The notes under the pieces: generated by a model
Database searches by the model: none
What the model was told of the DNA's origin: nothing
What the model saw: only the letters and a program-made list of their open reading frames with translations
Assembly: GCA_910586855.1 (NCBI GenBank)
Contig: CAJUJH010000001.1
Location: forward strand, 763,339-827,338
DNA from: Candidatus Gastranaerophilales bacterium
GTDB taxonomy: Bacteria > Cyanobacteriota > Vampirovibrionia > Gastranaerophilales > Gastranaerophilaceae
DNA length: 64,000 nt
Reading direction: 5' to 3'
Translations under genes and position numbers: made by a program
Part shown: piece after piece, positions 49,933-58,510 of the stretch
Numbering within the stretch: position 1 is the stretch's first letter
Layout: each line of letters opens with the position of its first letter

Positions 49933-50544
49933 TTACATCTCGCATCTTGCTTCTAATGCTTTTATGAGTGTTAATTCATCCGCATATTCTAATTCAGAGC
50001 CTAAAGGAATACCGAATGCTATTCTTGAAATCTTTATTCCAAAAGGTTTTAAAAGTTTATTAAGATACATGCTTGTAGCTTCCCCCTCAACAGAAGGGTT
50101 TAGAGCCAATATGACTTCTTTAATGTCATCTTTATGTACTCTTGTTAATAATTCTTTAATCCTGATATCATCAGGGCCGATGCCGTCAATTGGGGAGATT
50201 AACCCTTGCAGGACATGATAAAGCCCGTTGTATTCATTTGTTTTTTCTATAGCGATTAAATCTTTAGTCTCTCCGACTACACAAATAATTTCCCTGTTTC
50301 TTGCAGAATTTTGGCAAATTTCACAAGGATTTGAAGATGACATATTAAAACAAACATCACAATAATTTATAGTGGTTTTGGCTTCAATCATTGATTCTGC
50401 AAATTTTTCCACCTCATTTAACGGCATCTTTAAAAGATGCAGTGCAAGTCTTTGTGCTGTCTTTGGACCAATTGAAGGCAGTTTTTGAAAATATTCAATT
50501 AATTTTGCAAGCGGTTTTGTATATTCCAAACTTTTAAACTCCAT
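49933..50544 (-). CDS. recR: Recombination protein RecR
   Basis: 203-aa RecFOR-pathway protein. N-terminal HhH (LPSIGPKTAQRLALHLL), then a Cys4 zinc finger (CDVCFNMSSSNPCEICQN), then a Toprim domain (ICVVGETKDLIAIEKTNEYN, VILALNPSVEGEATSMYL) and a C-terminal Walker-B-like region (ISRIAFGIPLGSELEYADE). Full length. It lies downstream of ybaB on the same strand, the usual ybaB-recR order; a 48-bp gap contains its ribosome-binding region. Confidence 0.96.
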   Translation of the reverse strand: MEFKSLEYTKPLAKLIEYFQKLPSIGPKTAQRLALHLLKMPLNEVEKFAESMIEAKTTINYCDVCFNMSSSNPCEICQNSARNREIICVVGETKDLIAIEKTNEYNGLYHVLQGLISPIDGIGPDDIRIKELLTRVHKDDIKEVILALNPSVEGEATSMYLNKLLKPFGIKISRIAFGIPLGSELEYADELTLIKALEARCEM

Positions 50545-50592
50545 TCAAAAATATGCCCAAGAAAAATTTTCCCGGGCATAAAATTTTATTTC

Positions 50593-50925
50593 TTAAAATA
50601 ATCCTGGTATGCTTATTCCGCCGGTTGCCTGTTTCATTGATTTTTCCATTTCAGCTGCAGCTTTTTTTGTAGCATCCTTAATAGCTTCGGCTACTAAGTC
50701 TTCAAGCATTTCAATGGTTTCTTTGTCAACACTTTCAGGATTTTCTGAATTAATTGCTTCAGGTTTAATTTTAATTGATTTAAACTTAGACTGTCCGTCA
50801 AAAATTATTTCAATTGCTCCCCCTGCTGATTGTCCTGTTACTTCAATCTCTTTTAATGCTTCTTGCGCATCTTTTAATTTTTTTTGCATTTTTTGCGCCT
50901 GCTGCATCATTTGAATCATATTCAT
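50593..50925 (-). CDS. ybaB: YbaB/EbfC-family nucleoid-associated protein
   Basis: 110-aa DNA-binding protein. Met/Gln-rich N-terminal helix (MIQMMQQAQKMQKKLKDAQE), a central beta sheet (EVTGQSAGGAIEIIFDGQ) and a C-terminal amphipathic helix ending in GGISIPGLF, all family features. Cotranscribed with recR, as in most bacteria. It probably dimerises and coats DNA, influencing expression and RecFOR function. Confidence 0.94.
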   Translation of the reverse strand: MNMIQMMQQAQKMQKKLKDAQEALKEIEVTGQSAGGAIEIIFDGQSKFKSIKIKPEAINSENPESVDKETIEMLEDLVAEAIKDATKKAAAEMEKSMKQATGGISIPGLF

Positions 50926-50978
50926 TATAATTTTCTCCCCATTGTCATTCTAAAAGTCATGTTATAATTACTTATTAT

Positions 50979-51758
50979 ATGCAAAGAAAAACTTATCTTC
51001 AATATTGTTTAAATAATAAAGGTAAAATTTCAAGGTGGATGTCAAATATGATGCCGCTTTCTTTTCATATTGCACCTTTTAGATGGTATAAATCCACCTC
51101 CCAATCTGATGCATATAAATATACGGGTCTTGTAATAGATGCACTTAATGCCTGGCAGAATGCTGCCGGTGGATGCATAGGTTTTAATGTAGTAAATGCT
51201 TTGATTGATTCCCACGTTAACCTTGAGTGGAAGCGTGTAGATAGAAAGTCATTAGGGCATTGTCAATTTCATTATGACCCAAACGGCAGATATTATTCAG
51301 CAGAAGTTAAAATAGGGCTGTCTGACGGTATTATTTGTAAAAAATATATGGATGAAGCTGAGGTTTATCATACTATCCTCCATGAAATCGGGCATGCCTT
51401 GGGTCTTGGGCACTCGCCTTATAAAGAAGATATTATGTACACTCCGCACCAATATGGTATTGTAAAACTTTCTCAAAGAGATGTTCAAACTCTTCGCTGG
51501 CTTTATAAATTTGATATAGGAAAATCTCCTTCTGAAATTCTTGCTCAGTATCCAAATTCAGGAGCTAAGGATTTAGATGAACTTATTATGATATTATCCG
51601 GCGAGAAATCGGAATTTCAAAAAGTAAAAGACGGGCTTTCGTCTCGCCCGGGTAAAGATTTAATTCAAGAAAGCCAAAATATAGGCGACTTAAAAATGTA
51701 TTTATTACAGGTTCATAATAATTTTGTTATACGAAAACCCGCTCCGCCAAAGGAATAG
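50979..51758 (+). CDS. Matrixin-like zinc metalloprotease (259 aa)
   Basis: The zinc-binding motif HEIGHALGLGHSPYKEDIMY (about 137-156) has the HExxHxxGxxH signature and a Met-turn in IMY, placing it with metzincins of the matrixin type. The N-terminal half contains FRWYKSTSQ-like beta strands and no obvious signal peptide or cysteine-switch propeptide, so localisation is unclear. A C-terminal ~80 residues (ILAQYPNSGAKDLDELIM onward) form an extra helical region. Divergent from ybaB; it ends 32 bp before the convergent XRE gene. Confidence 0.85.
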   Translation: MQRKTYLQYCLNNKGKISRWMSNMMPLSFHIAPFRWYKSTSQSDAYKYTGLVIDALNAWQNAAGGCIGFNVVNALIDSHVNLEWKRVDRKSLGHCQFHYDPNGRYYSAEVKIGLSDGIICKKYMDEAEVYHTILHEIGHALGLGHSPYKEDIMYTPHQYGIVKLSQRDVQTLRWLYKFDIGKSPSEILAQYPNSGAKDLDELIMILSGEKSEFQKVKDGLSSRPGKDLIQESQNIGDLKMYLLQVHNNFVIRKPAPPKE

Positions 51759-51790
51759 CGGATATTCTTAATAATTCAACAATATTGTGC

Positions 51791-52051
51791 TTACCCTGTC
51801 AGTGTGAAACCTTCTGGCAATTCTTCTTCTATCATTTTTACAAAATCAGATGCTTGCACTCCAAGTGCCTCTGAAAGCTTAAATACAGTTGTTAATTGCG
51901 GGTCCTTAAGACCGCGCTCAAGGCTATTTAAAAGTGATGTTGAAATTTCATATTCCATAGATAAAATATATAAGCTTTTATTGCCTCTGAGCTTTTTTAG
52001 GATTTTTCCTGCAGCAGTGCGTATTAGTTTTTTCTTATCTTCTTGTTGCAT
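51791..52051 (-). CDS. XRE-family regulator, divergent from the second glycine-rich pilin-like gene
   Basis: 86-aa Cro/CI helix-turn-helix protein: AGKILKKLRGNKSLYILSME, YEISTSLLNSLERGLKDPQL, TTVFKLSEALGVQASDFVKM. Little sequence lies outside the HTH. It is divergent from the 1,001-aa gene, with two perfect palindromes in the intergenic region, and occupies the same place as the XRE gene at 10417-10746 beside the first paralogue. Likely local repressor and autoregulator. Confidence 0.86.
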   Translation of the reverse strand: MQQEDKKKLIRTAAGKILKKLRGNKSLYILSMEYEISTSLLNSLERGLKDPQLTTVFKLSEALGVQASDFVKMIEEELPEGFTLTG

Positions 52052-52080
52052 TTTTTAAATAATAAGTTAAAATAAAATTA

Positions 52081-52124
52081 TCACGTTCACGAACGTGAAT
52101 GAAATAATTCACAAAGTTTGTGAA
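52081..52124. promoter_or_regulatory. Twin palindromic operators in the XRE / glycine-rich intergenic region
   Basis: TCACGTTC-AC-GAACGTGA (52081-52098) and TTCACAAA-G-TTTGTGAA (52108-52124) are both perfect palindromes sharing TTCAC/GTGAA half-sites, 27 bp centre to centre. They lie 30 bp from the XRE start and 44 bp before the glycine-rich gene. Confidence 0.7.
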
Positions 52125-52167
52125 TTAAGTATAGAGAAGCTGTTTATCGAAATTGGAGCTATTTTAA

Positions 52168-55100
52168 ATGAAAATTGTTTATCTAAAGCCTTTTAAAAGG
52201 TTACGTTCTTTTGCTGTACAAAAATTACAGTTTATATCTAAGGTGAAAAATCAAGGTCGCAGAGTGCAATTTATTGTATCGACATTGAAATTAGGATTAA
52301 GAAAATCCTTTGCCTTCTCCCTTGTTGAAATGCTTATGGCATTATTGGTAGCATCGCTGCTTTTAGCAGCGCTTGCCCCTGTAATGACAAAGAGGATGAC
52401 AGATAATGAAGTAAAAATAATATCAGAAGCAGCTAATTATGATAAAGATAGCGTAATAACTATTTTTACAGATGCATCTGAACAAAAAGAATTTAATATA
52501 CCAACAGATGCAAGCAGAATAACATTAACAGCAGTAGGTGCAGGCGGTGCAGGCGGTAATGCATTATACGGTAATAAAGAATTTACAACAAGCGGAACAT
52601 TTACCATACCAAACGATGTTAACAAGATAAGAGTATTTATGGTAGGTGCGGGAGGAGGCGGAGCTTCCGGAGGTATGGGAAATGGTATGGCATACGCTAA
52701 TGTCCCTGCAATAGGAGCTGTTGAAACAACACTTACAAATGCCGGTACATATACACTTTCAGATGTTGTTACCATTCCAAATACATATACAGCACCTGTT
52801 CTAAATTCTTATTGTGATAAATTCAGTGCATTAAAAAAATGGGTAATGAAATCAAATACCTCAACACAAATAAATCCTGGAGCCAAAATTTCAAAAATTG
52901 ATGGCAGTGCAATTGTCACATTTAATAAATTTACTGCATGCGGCGGAGGCGGAGGCGGGGGATATACTTCAGGCGGTATTGGTGCAAGCGGAGGAGGTTC
53001 TGGCGGATATGTAACAAATCAAACATTAGCCGCATCTGCTGCTGCCTCTGGTATTAAATTTATAGTAGGTGCTGGTGGTAGTGGTGCGTTGCAAGCAAGC
53101 TATGGTCAGGGAGGTCCCGGCGGTGGCACGGGAGGTGCAGAAGGCGGAGGCAGGGGTGTACCTCAAGGTGGTCAGAATGGGACTAACGGTTCTGGCGGTC
53201 GCGGAGGTTATAGAACATACTCTGATATGTCAGGGGCACATGGGTTTTCGGGTTTTGGCGGCGGAGGTGGTGGCGGAACTGCAATATTATCTGACACAAG
53301 TGCAATTGCAGAAATTGGCGGCGGAGGTGGCGGTGCTGGTGGAACATGGGGTAGAAGTGATGGAACCATTTCTTCCAGCTTTATTTCTGGTGCTGGCGGC
53401 GGAGGCGGTGGACGTGGTGCTGGCGGCGGAGGCGGTTCATTAAGACTGCAAATGGTGAACGTTGGGTGTCAGGGACGTTCCGGTACAACAGGCGGTAATA
53501 ATGGTAGTAGGGGTCTATGTGGTTTTGCACCCGATGATGGTGGTAGATATCCTGAACAGCAAGGCGGTGCAGGGTATGATGGTGGTGGCGGAGGCGGTGG
53601 AGGGGCATATTTAGATACCCCCTCTACAGAAGGGAGAACATGTACTGTGGCTAATGGGTCTACGACATCAAGCGGTGCTGGTGGAGGTGGCGGTGGATTT
53701 ACCTCACGAACCTATCCTGATGTTAGCCACGCATTTGGCGGTGGAGGGGGCGGGGGAAAAGGCGGACGCGGGGGAACCGGCGGTCCAGGCGGAGGTATTG
53801 GTGGCTCAATATCTACCATCTTTGGAAGCAGTAACTGCAATGGAGGCGATTCTGGAGTTGACGGTAAACCCGGTGCTATGCGTGTATGGTATTCTATTGC
53901 AGGTGTTACCAACGGTCTTCAGTGTGCATATTCTACCCAATCAAATGGCGGAGGCGGAGGTGGTGCAGGTCAAGTATGGATGGGTGAAATTAATGTAACG
54001 CCGGGGCAGACTATTACATTAAACATAGGACAAGGCGGTGCTGCTCAAAATATCGGCGGAGAAAACGGAAACGACGGTACACCAACAAGTATTGTTGTTA
54101 ATGGTAATACATATTCTGTATCAGGCGGAAAAGGCGGAAAGTTTGAAAACGATAATACATATATAGCTAATTCAGGAGGTCTTGGCGGCGGAATAAAAAC
54201 CACTAATTATAGTTCTTCTGCTATATATAAAGATTGGCTTAAATTAAATGAAAAAGGAATAACTCTAACAGGAGGAAATAACGGCGGACAAGGATATCTA
54301 AAAACAGACAGTGAAAGCAGTGCAGGCGGAAATGGCGGAAGTGCATTAAAAATGGATGGTACTTATGCTGCAGGCGGTGTTGGCGGAGCTGCAGTTACCG
54401 GTGGTGCTAATTCAACAAATTATGGTACAGGCGGAGGCGGAGGAGGAGCAGGTACTGATGGAACATTTGGAAACGGAGGCAGAGGTGCTAACGGATATAT
54501 ATACATTGAATGGGGTGGAACAAACGGAGGCGGAGGAACAAATGGTGAAATTGTTCAAAGAATACTTACCAACTTTGATATGAATGATAGAAAGATGTTA
54601 ATAAATATTGGAAAAGGCGGAAGTAATTCATCAGGTGATGGTAATGGAGGCAATACAACAATTTCTGTTAAATCCGGAGGAAAAAACGTTGTTGTTACAG
54701 CAAGAGGAGGTATTAAAGGAAACATTGGCACATCTGACGCCAATACCCATGGAGCAGAAATGATATTTCCATCTGACTACAATAACCTATACAAGGACTT
54801 TGTTCAAAACAATCTGAATATTATTAACGGACAAAAAGGAATAAATGATTATGGCGGTATGGGCGGATATCTGGCTTGTATATATTATTCAAAGGACAAA
54901 GACGGTAACAGAGTATGCAATACATCTGTTGATTCCAATGATGGAGTTGAAGAAACAGCAGGACCAACAAGACCCGGATGCGGAGGAAGCGCTATACCAT
55001 CTCCGCTATATGAAGCCATCTGTAATGCTAAATCAACATCGGTATCTGCTGATGGAGGTAATGGAACCTTTGGCGGCGGAGGCGGCGGCGGAGCAGTATT

Positions 55101-55173
55101 AAACAGAATGGGAGGCAAAGGAGGCAATGGCGGCAATGGCTTTGTAATTCTTGAATACAAGAGTGTACAATAG
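52168..55173 (+). CDS. Giant glycine-rich protein with type IV pilin-like N-terminus (1,001 aa), paralogue of 10949-13885
   Basis: A 49-residue basic leader is followed by the prepilin site FAFSLVEML (cleavage expected after Ala49; Phe50 +1, Glu54 +5) and a hydrophobic helix to about 74 ending in TKRM. Residues 49-77 are identical to 33-61 of the first paralogue, while the leaders differ. The remainder is a glycine-rich array (runs such as CGGGGGGGY and FGGGGGGGT) punctuated by beta segments of the kind TIPNDVNKIRVFMVGAG, and by Cys-containing blocks (IFGSSNCNGGDSG) that match a block in the paralogue (IFGSEHCNGG). Likely a surface-exposed fibre or minor-pilin adhesin. Its stop is followed by a terminator of the same form as in the paralogue. 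Confidence 0.85.
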   Translation: MKIVYLKPFKRLRSFAVQKLQFISKVKNQGRRVQFIVSTLKLGLRKSFAFSLVEMLMALLVASLLLAALAPVMTKRMTDNEVKIISEAANYDKDSVITIFTDASEQKEFNIPTDASRITLTAVGAGGAGGNALYGNKEFTTSGTFTIPNDVNKIRVFMVGAGGGGASGGMGNGMAYANVPAIGAVETTLTNAGTYTLSDVVTIPNTYTAPVLNSYCDKFSALKKWVMKSNTSTQINPGAKISKIDGSAIVTFNKFTACGGGGGGGYTSGGIGASGGGSGGYVTNQTLAASAAASGIKFIVGAGGSGALQASYGQGGPGGGTGGAEGGGRGVPQGGQNGTNGSGGRGGYRTYSDMSGAHGFSGFGGGGGGGTAILSDTSAIAEIGGGGGGAGGTWGRSDGTISSSFISGAGGGGGGRGAGGGGGSLRLQMVNVGCQGRSGTTGGNNGSRGLCGFAPDDGGRYPEQQGGAGYDGGGGGGGGAYLDTPSTEGRTCTVANGSTTSSGAGGGGGGFTSRTYPDVSHAFGGGGGGGKGGRGGTGGPGGGIGGSISTIFGSSNCNGGDSGVDGKPGAMRVWYSIAGVTNGLQCAYSTQSNGGGGGGAGQVWMGEINVTPGQTITLNIGQGGAAQNIGGENGNDGTPTSIVVNGNTYSVSGGKGGKFENDNTYIANSGGLGGGIKTTNYSSSAIYKDWLKLNEKGITLTGGNNGGQGYLKTDSESSAGGNGGSALKMDGTYAAGGVGGAAVTGGANSTNYGTGGGGGGAGTDGTFGNGGRGANGYIYIEWGGTNGGGGTNGEIVQRILTNFDMNDRKMLINIGKGGSNSSGDGNGGNTTISVKSGGKNVVVTARGGIKGNIGTSDANTHGAEMIFPSDYNNLYKDFVQNNLNIINGQKGINDYGGMGGYLACIYYSKDKDGNRVCNTSVDSNDGVEETAGPTRPGCGGSAIPSPLYEAICNAKSTSVSADGGNGTFGGGGGGGAVLNRMGGKGGNGGNGFVILEYKSVQ

Positions 55174-55214
55174 ATGATTTAAACAATAACTTTACGATAA
55201 ATAAACAACTTTTT

Positions 55215-55247
55215 AGGGGCGCGTTTGTAACCTTTGCGCCTCTTTTC
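55215..55247 (+). terminator. Terminator of the 1,001-aa gene
   Basis: AGGGGCGC (55215-55222) pairs with GCGCCTCT (55236-55243; one G-T wobble), followed by a T-rich tail. Confidence 0.82.
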
Positions 55248-55335
55248 TTTACTATTCCTTATTAACACTATTTTGCAATGATGTTTTTTGTGACTAATGT
55301 TACAAATGAGGTTGGAATTATATTTAGGAGGCAAA

Positions 55336-55491
55336 ATGCAAGAACAAACAACACAAAAAAACCTTATAAAAAGGGTTGAAATCTTAGGAGAGGCGGCGCA
55401 AACTGCACTTGAAGCAATTTTAGAAATTCAGGCAGAACAAAAACTTCTCACCTATCTTCTTTTAGAAAAGGAGCCAGCAGATGAAAATTAG
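55336..55491 (+). CDS. Small hypothetical protein (51 aa)
   Basis: ATG 55336 with TAGGAGG 5 nt upstream, a very strong site. Helical, charged peptide (MQEQTTQKNLIKRVEILGEA, QTALEAILEIQAEQKLLTYL), probably one amphipathic or coiled-coil helix. A 9-codon ORF overlaps its stop (ATG at 55481) and is probably not meaningful. No family recognised. Confidence 0.6.
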   Translation: MQEQTTQKNLIKRVEILGEAAQTALEAILEIQAEQKLLTYLLLEKEPADEN

Positions 55492-55519
55492 AGCCGGATT
55501 TTTAAACTGATGGCTAATT

Positions 55520-55541
55520 GGGGCTTTATATTTTAAGCCCC
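55520..55541. terminator. Bidirectional terminator before lepA's 3' end
   Basis: GGGGCTT (55520-55526) pairs with AAGCCCC (55535-55541). It abuts the lepA stop on the minus strand and follows the 51-aa gene on the plus strand. Confidence 0.7.
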
Positions 55542-57344
55542 TTATTCTTCATTCAGGCTCAAAACTGCCATAAATGCTTCCTGCGGAATATCTACCCTTC
55601 CAACAGATTTCATGCGCTTTTTACCTTTTTTCTGTTTTTCCAAAAGCTTGCGTTTGCGGGAAATATCGCCGCCATAGCATTTATCAAGTACATTTTTCCT
55701 TAATGCTTTAATGGTTGTTCTTGCTATAACGCGTCCGCCGACCGCTGCTTGAATTGCAACTTCAAACATCTGTCTTGGAATAATATCTTTCAATTTGGCT
55801 GTGAGGTTTTGCCCGATTCTATATGCTGAATCCTTGTGGCATATAACAGAAAGGGCATCCACAACTTCTCCTGAGAGTAGAATATCCATTTTAACAAGGC
55901 TTGAACGTTTATAGCTGTGAAAATCATAGTCCATGCTGGCATAACCCTTAGAGCGGGATTTTAATTGGTCATAAAAATCCGTGATAACTTCGCTTAAAGG
56001 TATGTGATATTCAAGATTTACACGCGTTTTATCCAGATATTGCATATTTATAAAATCACCGCGTTTACTTTGGCATAATTCCATAAGGGAACCCACGAAG
56101 TCTTTAGGGGTAAAAATATTTACACGAACATAAGGTTCTTCAATATAATCGCGATATTGCGGGTCCGGCAGGTTGGCAGGGTTATCAATCTCAACCACTT
56201 CGCCATCTGTTTTATAAACTTTGTATATAACGGAAGGTGCTGTCGTAATTAGGGAAAGGTCATACTCGCGTTCCAGCCGCTCTTGTGCAATTTCCATATG
56301 AAGCATCCCAAGGAAACCGCACCTGAAACCAAAACCAAGAGCCGATGATGTTTCAGGCTCAAATGTTATGGAACTATCATTTAATTTTAATTTTTCCAAT
56401 GCCTCTTTTAAGTCATGGTACTGGTCATTATCAACGGGATAAAGTCCTGAAAATACCATTGGTTTGGCTTCTTTATATCCTTCTAATGGTTTTGATGCCG
56501 GAAGTTCAGCGTTTGTAATGGTATCGCCTACAAATCTTGTTATTTCTTTAATAGAACCTGCAAAGTAGCCCACTTCCCCGGTTTTTAACTCATTTACCTG
56601 TACTCTGTTTGGGTTTAAATATCCAAGCTCAACAACTTCAAACTTTTTGCCCGTTGCCATAAACTGAACCGTATCGCCCATTTTAATTGAGCCGTCCATA
56701 ACTTTAAAAAAGCATAGAGTGCCAAGATATTGGTCATAGGCGCTGTCAAAAACAAGTGCTCTTAATGGCTTGTCGGATGTATCATCCGGTGCAGGGATAT
56801 ATTCTACAACGGCCTCAAGCACTTCTTCAATACCAATTCCCTCTTTTGCACTTACAGGAATTGCCATAGAGGCATCAATTCCAAGCACCTCTTCGATTTC
56901 ATTTTTAACGCGTTCAACATCAGCAGACGGCAGGTCGATTTTATTAATGACGGGAATAATTTCAAGGTTTTGTTCAATCGCAAGATAAACATTTGCAAGG
57001 GTTTGCGCTTCAACCCCCTGTGTTGCATCTACTATTAAAAGTGCCCCTTCACAGGCTGCAAGCGACCTTGAAACCTCGTAAGAAAAATCTACATGCCCAG
57101 GGGTGTCAATCAAGTTTAAAATATATTCTTTACCATCTTTTGCTTTGTACTGCATTTTCGCAGCGTTTAGTTTAATTGTAATTCCGCGCTCGCGCTCAAT
57201 ATCCATAGTATCTAAAAGCTGGTCTTGCATTTCTCTTTGAGAGATTGTTCCTGTTTTTTCAAGAAGCCTGTCTGCAAGCGTCGATTTACCATGGTCAATA
57301 TGTGCAATTATGCTGAAATTTCTTATGTTTTCTATTTTTTTCAT
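55542..57344 (-). CDS. lepA: Elongation factor 4 (LepA)
   Basis: 600-aa ribosomal back-translocase GTPase. G1 is IIAHIDHGKSTLADRL, the G2 region is ERERGITIKLN, G3 is DTPGHVDFSYEVSRSLAA, and G4 is NKIDLPSADV. Domains II and III and the EF4-specific C-terminal domain (LRKNVLDKCYGGDISRKRKL, GKKRMKSVGRVDIPQEAF) are complete. The start ATG 57344 is followed by KKIENIRNF. The promoter region and first codons are tandemly duplicated just upstream (see 57327-57440). Confidence 0.97.
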   Translation of the reverse strand: MKKIENIRNFSIIAHIDHGKSTLADRLLEKTGTISQREMQDQLLDTMDIERERGITIKLNAAKMQYKAKDGKEYILNLIDTPGHVDFSYEVSRSLAACEGALLIVDATQGVEAQTLANVYLAIEQNLEIIPVINKIDLPSADVERVKNEIEEVLGIDASMAIPVSAKEGIGIEEVLEAVVEYIPAPDDTSDKPLRALVFDSAYDQYLGTLCFFKVMDGSIKMGDTVQFMATGKKFEVVELGYLNPNRVQVNELKTGEVGYFAGSIKEITRFVGDTITNAELPASKPLEGYKEAKPMVFSGLYPVDNDQYHDLKEALEKLKLNDSSITFEPETSSALGFGFRCGFLGMLHMEIAQERLEREYDLSLITTAPSVIYKVYKTDGEVVEIDNPANLPDPQYRDYIEEPYVRVNIFTPKDFVGSLMELCQSKRGDFINMQYLDKTRVNLEYHIPLSEVITDFYDQLKSRSKGYASMDYDFHSYKRSSLVKMDILLSGEVVDALSVICHKDSAYRIGQNLTAKLKDIIPRQMFEVAIQAAVGGRVIARTTIKALRKNVLDKCYGGDISRKRKLLEKQKKGKKRMKSVGRVDIPQEAFMAVLSLNEE

Positions 57345-57440
57345 AGGAAAATTATATTATAAAAAAATAAAATTTAAAAAATGAAAAACGAACGGTTTTT
57401 CTATTTTTCTCATAAGAAGATTATATTATAAAAAAATATA
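57327..57440 (-). repeat. Tandem duplication of the lepA start and promoter region
   Basis: The ~46-bp segment at 57327-57373 recurs at 57395-57440 with few differences. Each copy includes a TATAATATAAT box and an ATG followed by codons for R/K-K-I-E-N/K. The upstream copy opens an 18-codon ORF (MRKIEKPFVFHFLNFIFL, ATG at 57413). The duplication therefore creates two promoters and a short upstream ORF. Confidence 0.65.
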
Positions 57441-57476
57441 AAAATAAAATTGCACAAAAATGCATTAAAGGATTTT

Positions 57477-57491
57477 ACCCCGAATCGGGGT
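57477..57491. terminator. Short GC-rich hairpin between lepA and the 93-aa gene
   Basis: ACCCCG (57477-57482) pairs with CGGGGT (57486-57491) around AAT, 26 bp after the stop of the minus-strand 93-aa gene. There is no continuous T-run, so termination is likely but weak. Confidence 0.55.
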
Positions 57492-57517
57492 TTAGTATAT
57501 TTTTATAGAAAACAGAT

Positions 57518-57799
57518 TTAATAATCTACATCGTGTCTGTGAAGTAAATTAACCTGGTTGTAGCCTTTTTGCCTTGCAATGTCGTTAAATTGCTTTATTG
57601 CTCCGCAGCTGTTTAAGCGGGCTCCGGCTAAAAAATAGCTGGCTTCTGCTTTTTGAAGACTTTTGTATTCTTTATCTTCACTAACTTCTATTGTGCTTTG
57701 AGTTTCGTAATTATCCAAAATATCTGCTGCACCGCTGCCGTATGGATTTACTGCCCTTGCCTCAATAAAGTTTGTTCTTTCAATCTGTAAGTTTGCCAT
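57518..57799 (-). CDS. Hypothetical protein (93 aa)
   Basis: Soluble, not recognised. N-terminus MANLQIERTNFIEARAVNPY; middle with AADILDNYETQ; C-terminal helix QKAEASYFLAGARLNSCGAI and a His/Asp-rich end HRHDVDY. No membrane segment or known motif. Upstream, minus-strand TATATACTTAATATATATG-like AT boxes are plausible promoter sequence but not diagnostic. Confidence 0.65.
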   Translation of the reverse strand: MANLQIERTNFIEARAVNPYGSGAADILDNYETQSTIEVSEDKEYKSLQKAEASYFLAGARLNSCGAIKQFNDIARQKGYNQVNLLHRHDVDY

Positions 57800-57898
57800 C
57801 TTTACTATTTTACTCTTAATATCTCCTACATATATATTAAGTATATACTTTTATAAAAATTGCTTGCAAAAGACACTTTGTAAAGAAATATTAAAAAA

Positions 57899-57918
57899 CT
57901 CCACCAAATTTGGTGGAG
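57899..57918 (-). terminator. Terminator of the PEBP gene
   Basis: The 20-bp palindrome CTCCACCAAATTTGGTGGAG followed on the minus strand by TTTTTTAATATT, 27 bp beyond the PEBP gene stop. Confidence 0.88.
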
Positions 57919-57944
57919 ATATAAATTTATATACAGCTCATTAT

Positions 57945-58499
57945 CTATTCTCTGCCGTATGTTGCACTTATTGTTGCACTTGCAAGGGCGTGTTTTTTAA
58001 CTTGTCTTTCAATAGAATCAGGTGCACTGCCCGGTGTTGGTAAAAGTGCAGCTGATTCAAGCGCATAAATTGTAAAATTATAACGGTGAACACCATGTCC
58101 TTTTGGCGGGCAGGCGCCCCCATAGGTAACAGAGCCAAAATCATTTTTTGCCTGAAGCATAGGGTGGTTTATTTGCTGCCCTTCTTTTAATTCCGTTATA
58201 TTTGCAGGAATATTTAAAACAATCCAATGGTACCATCCTGTTGGGCGCGGTGCATCCGGGTCATGCACAATTAATGCAAAGCTTTTAGTGCCTTTTGGTG
58301 CTCCTTGCCATTTTAAATGCGGGGATTTATTTCCGCCTGTACATCCAAAGTGACTGTGTATTAAGGAATTAGGCATTGTATCATTATTTGAAAAATTATT
58401 TGATGTAATAATAAAGCTTTCAGCGTTTGAATTTTGCATAAAGAACACTCCTAAAATACTAATTATTGCTATTAAAAATAAATTTCTTAAAATATTCAT
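57945..58499 (-). CDS. Exported PEBP-family protein (YbhB/YbcL type)
   Basis: 184 aa with a signal peptide (LFLIAIISILGVFFMQNSNA, about 7-26). The PEBP core carries CTGGNKSPHLKW, FALIVHDPDAP, GWYHWIVLNIP and GGACPPKGHGVHRYNFTIYA, which form the anion-binding pocket. Bacterial members of the family have no agreed function (phosphatidylethanolamine-binding fold). It would be periplasmic. Downstream of the prenyltransferase on the same strand, 11 bp apart, so probably cotranscribed. Confidence 0.9.
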   Translation of the reverse strand: MNILRNLFLIAIISILGVFFMQNSNAESFIITSNNFSNNDTMPNSLIHSHFGCTGGNKSPHLKWQGAPKGTKSFALIVHDPDAPRPTGWYHWIVLNIPANITELKEGQQINHPMLQAKNDFGSVTYGGACPPKGHGVHRYNFTIYALESAALLPTPGSAPDSIERQVKKHALASATISATYGRE

Positions 58500-58510
58500 T
58501 AAAATTTCCC

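Noticed and set aside
55481..55510. 9-codon ORF overlapping the 51-aa gene stop
   Set aside because: Too short to support, with no conserved feature visible.
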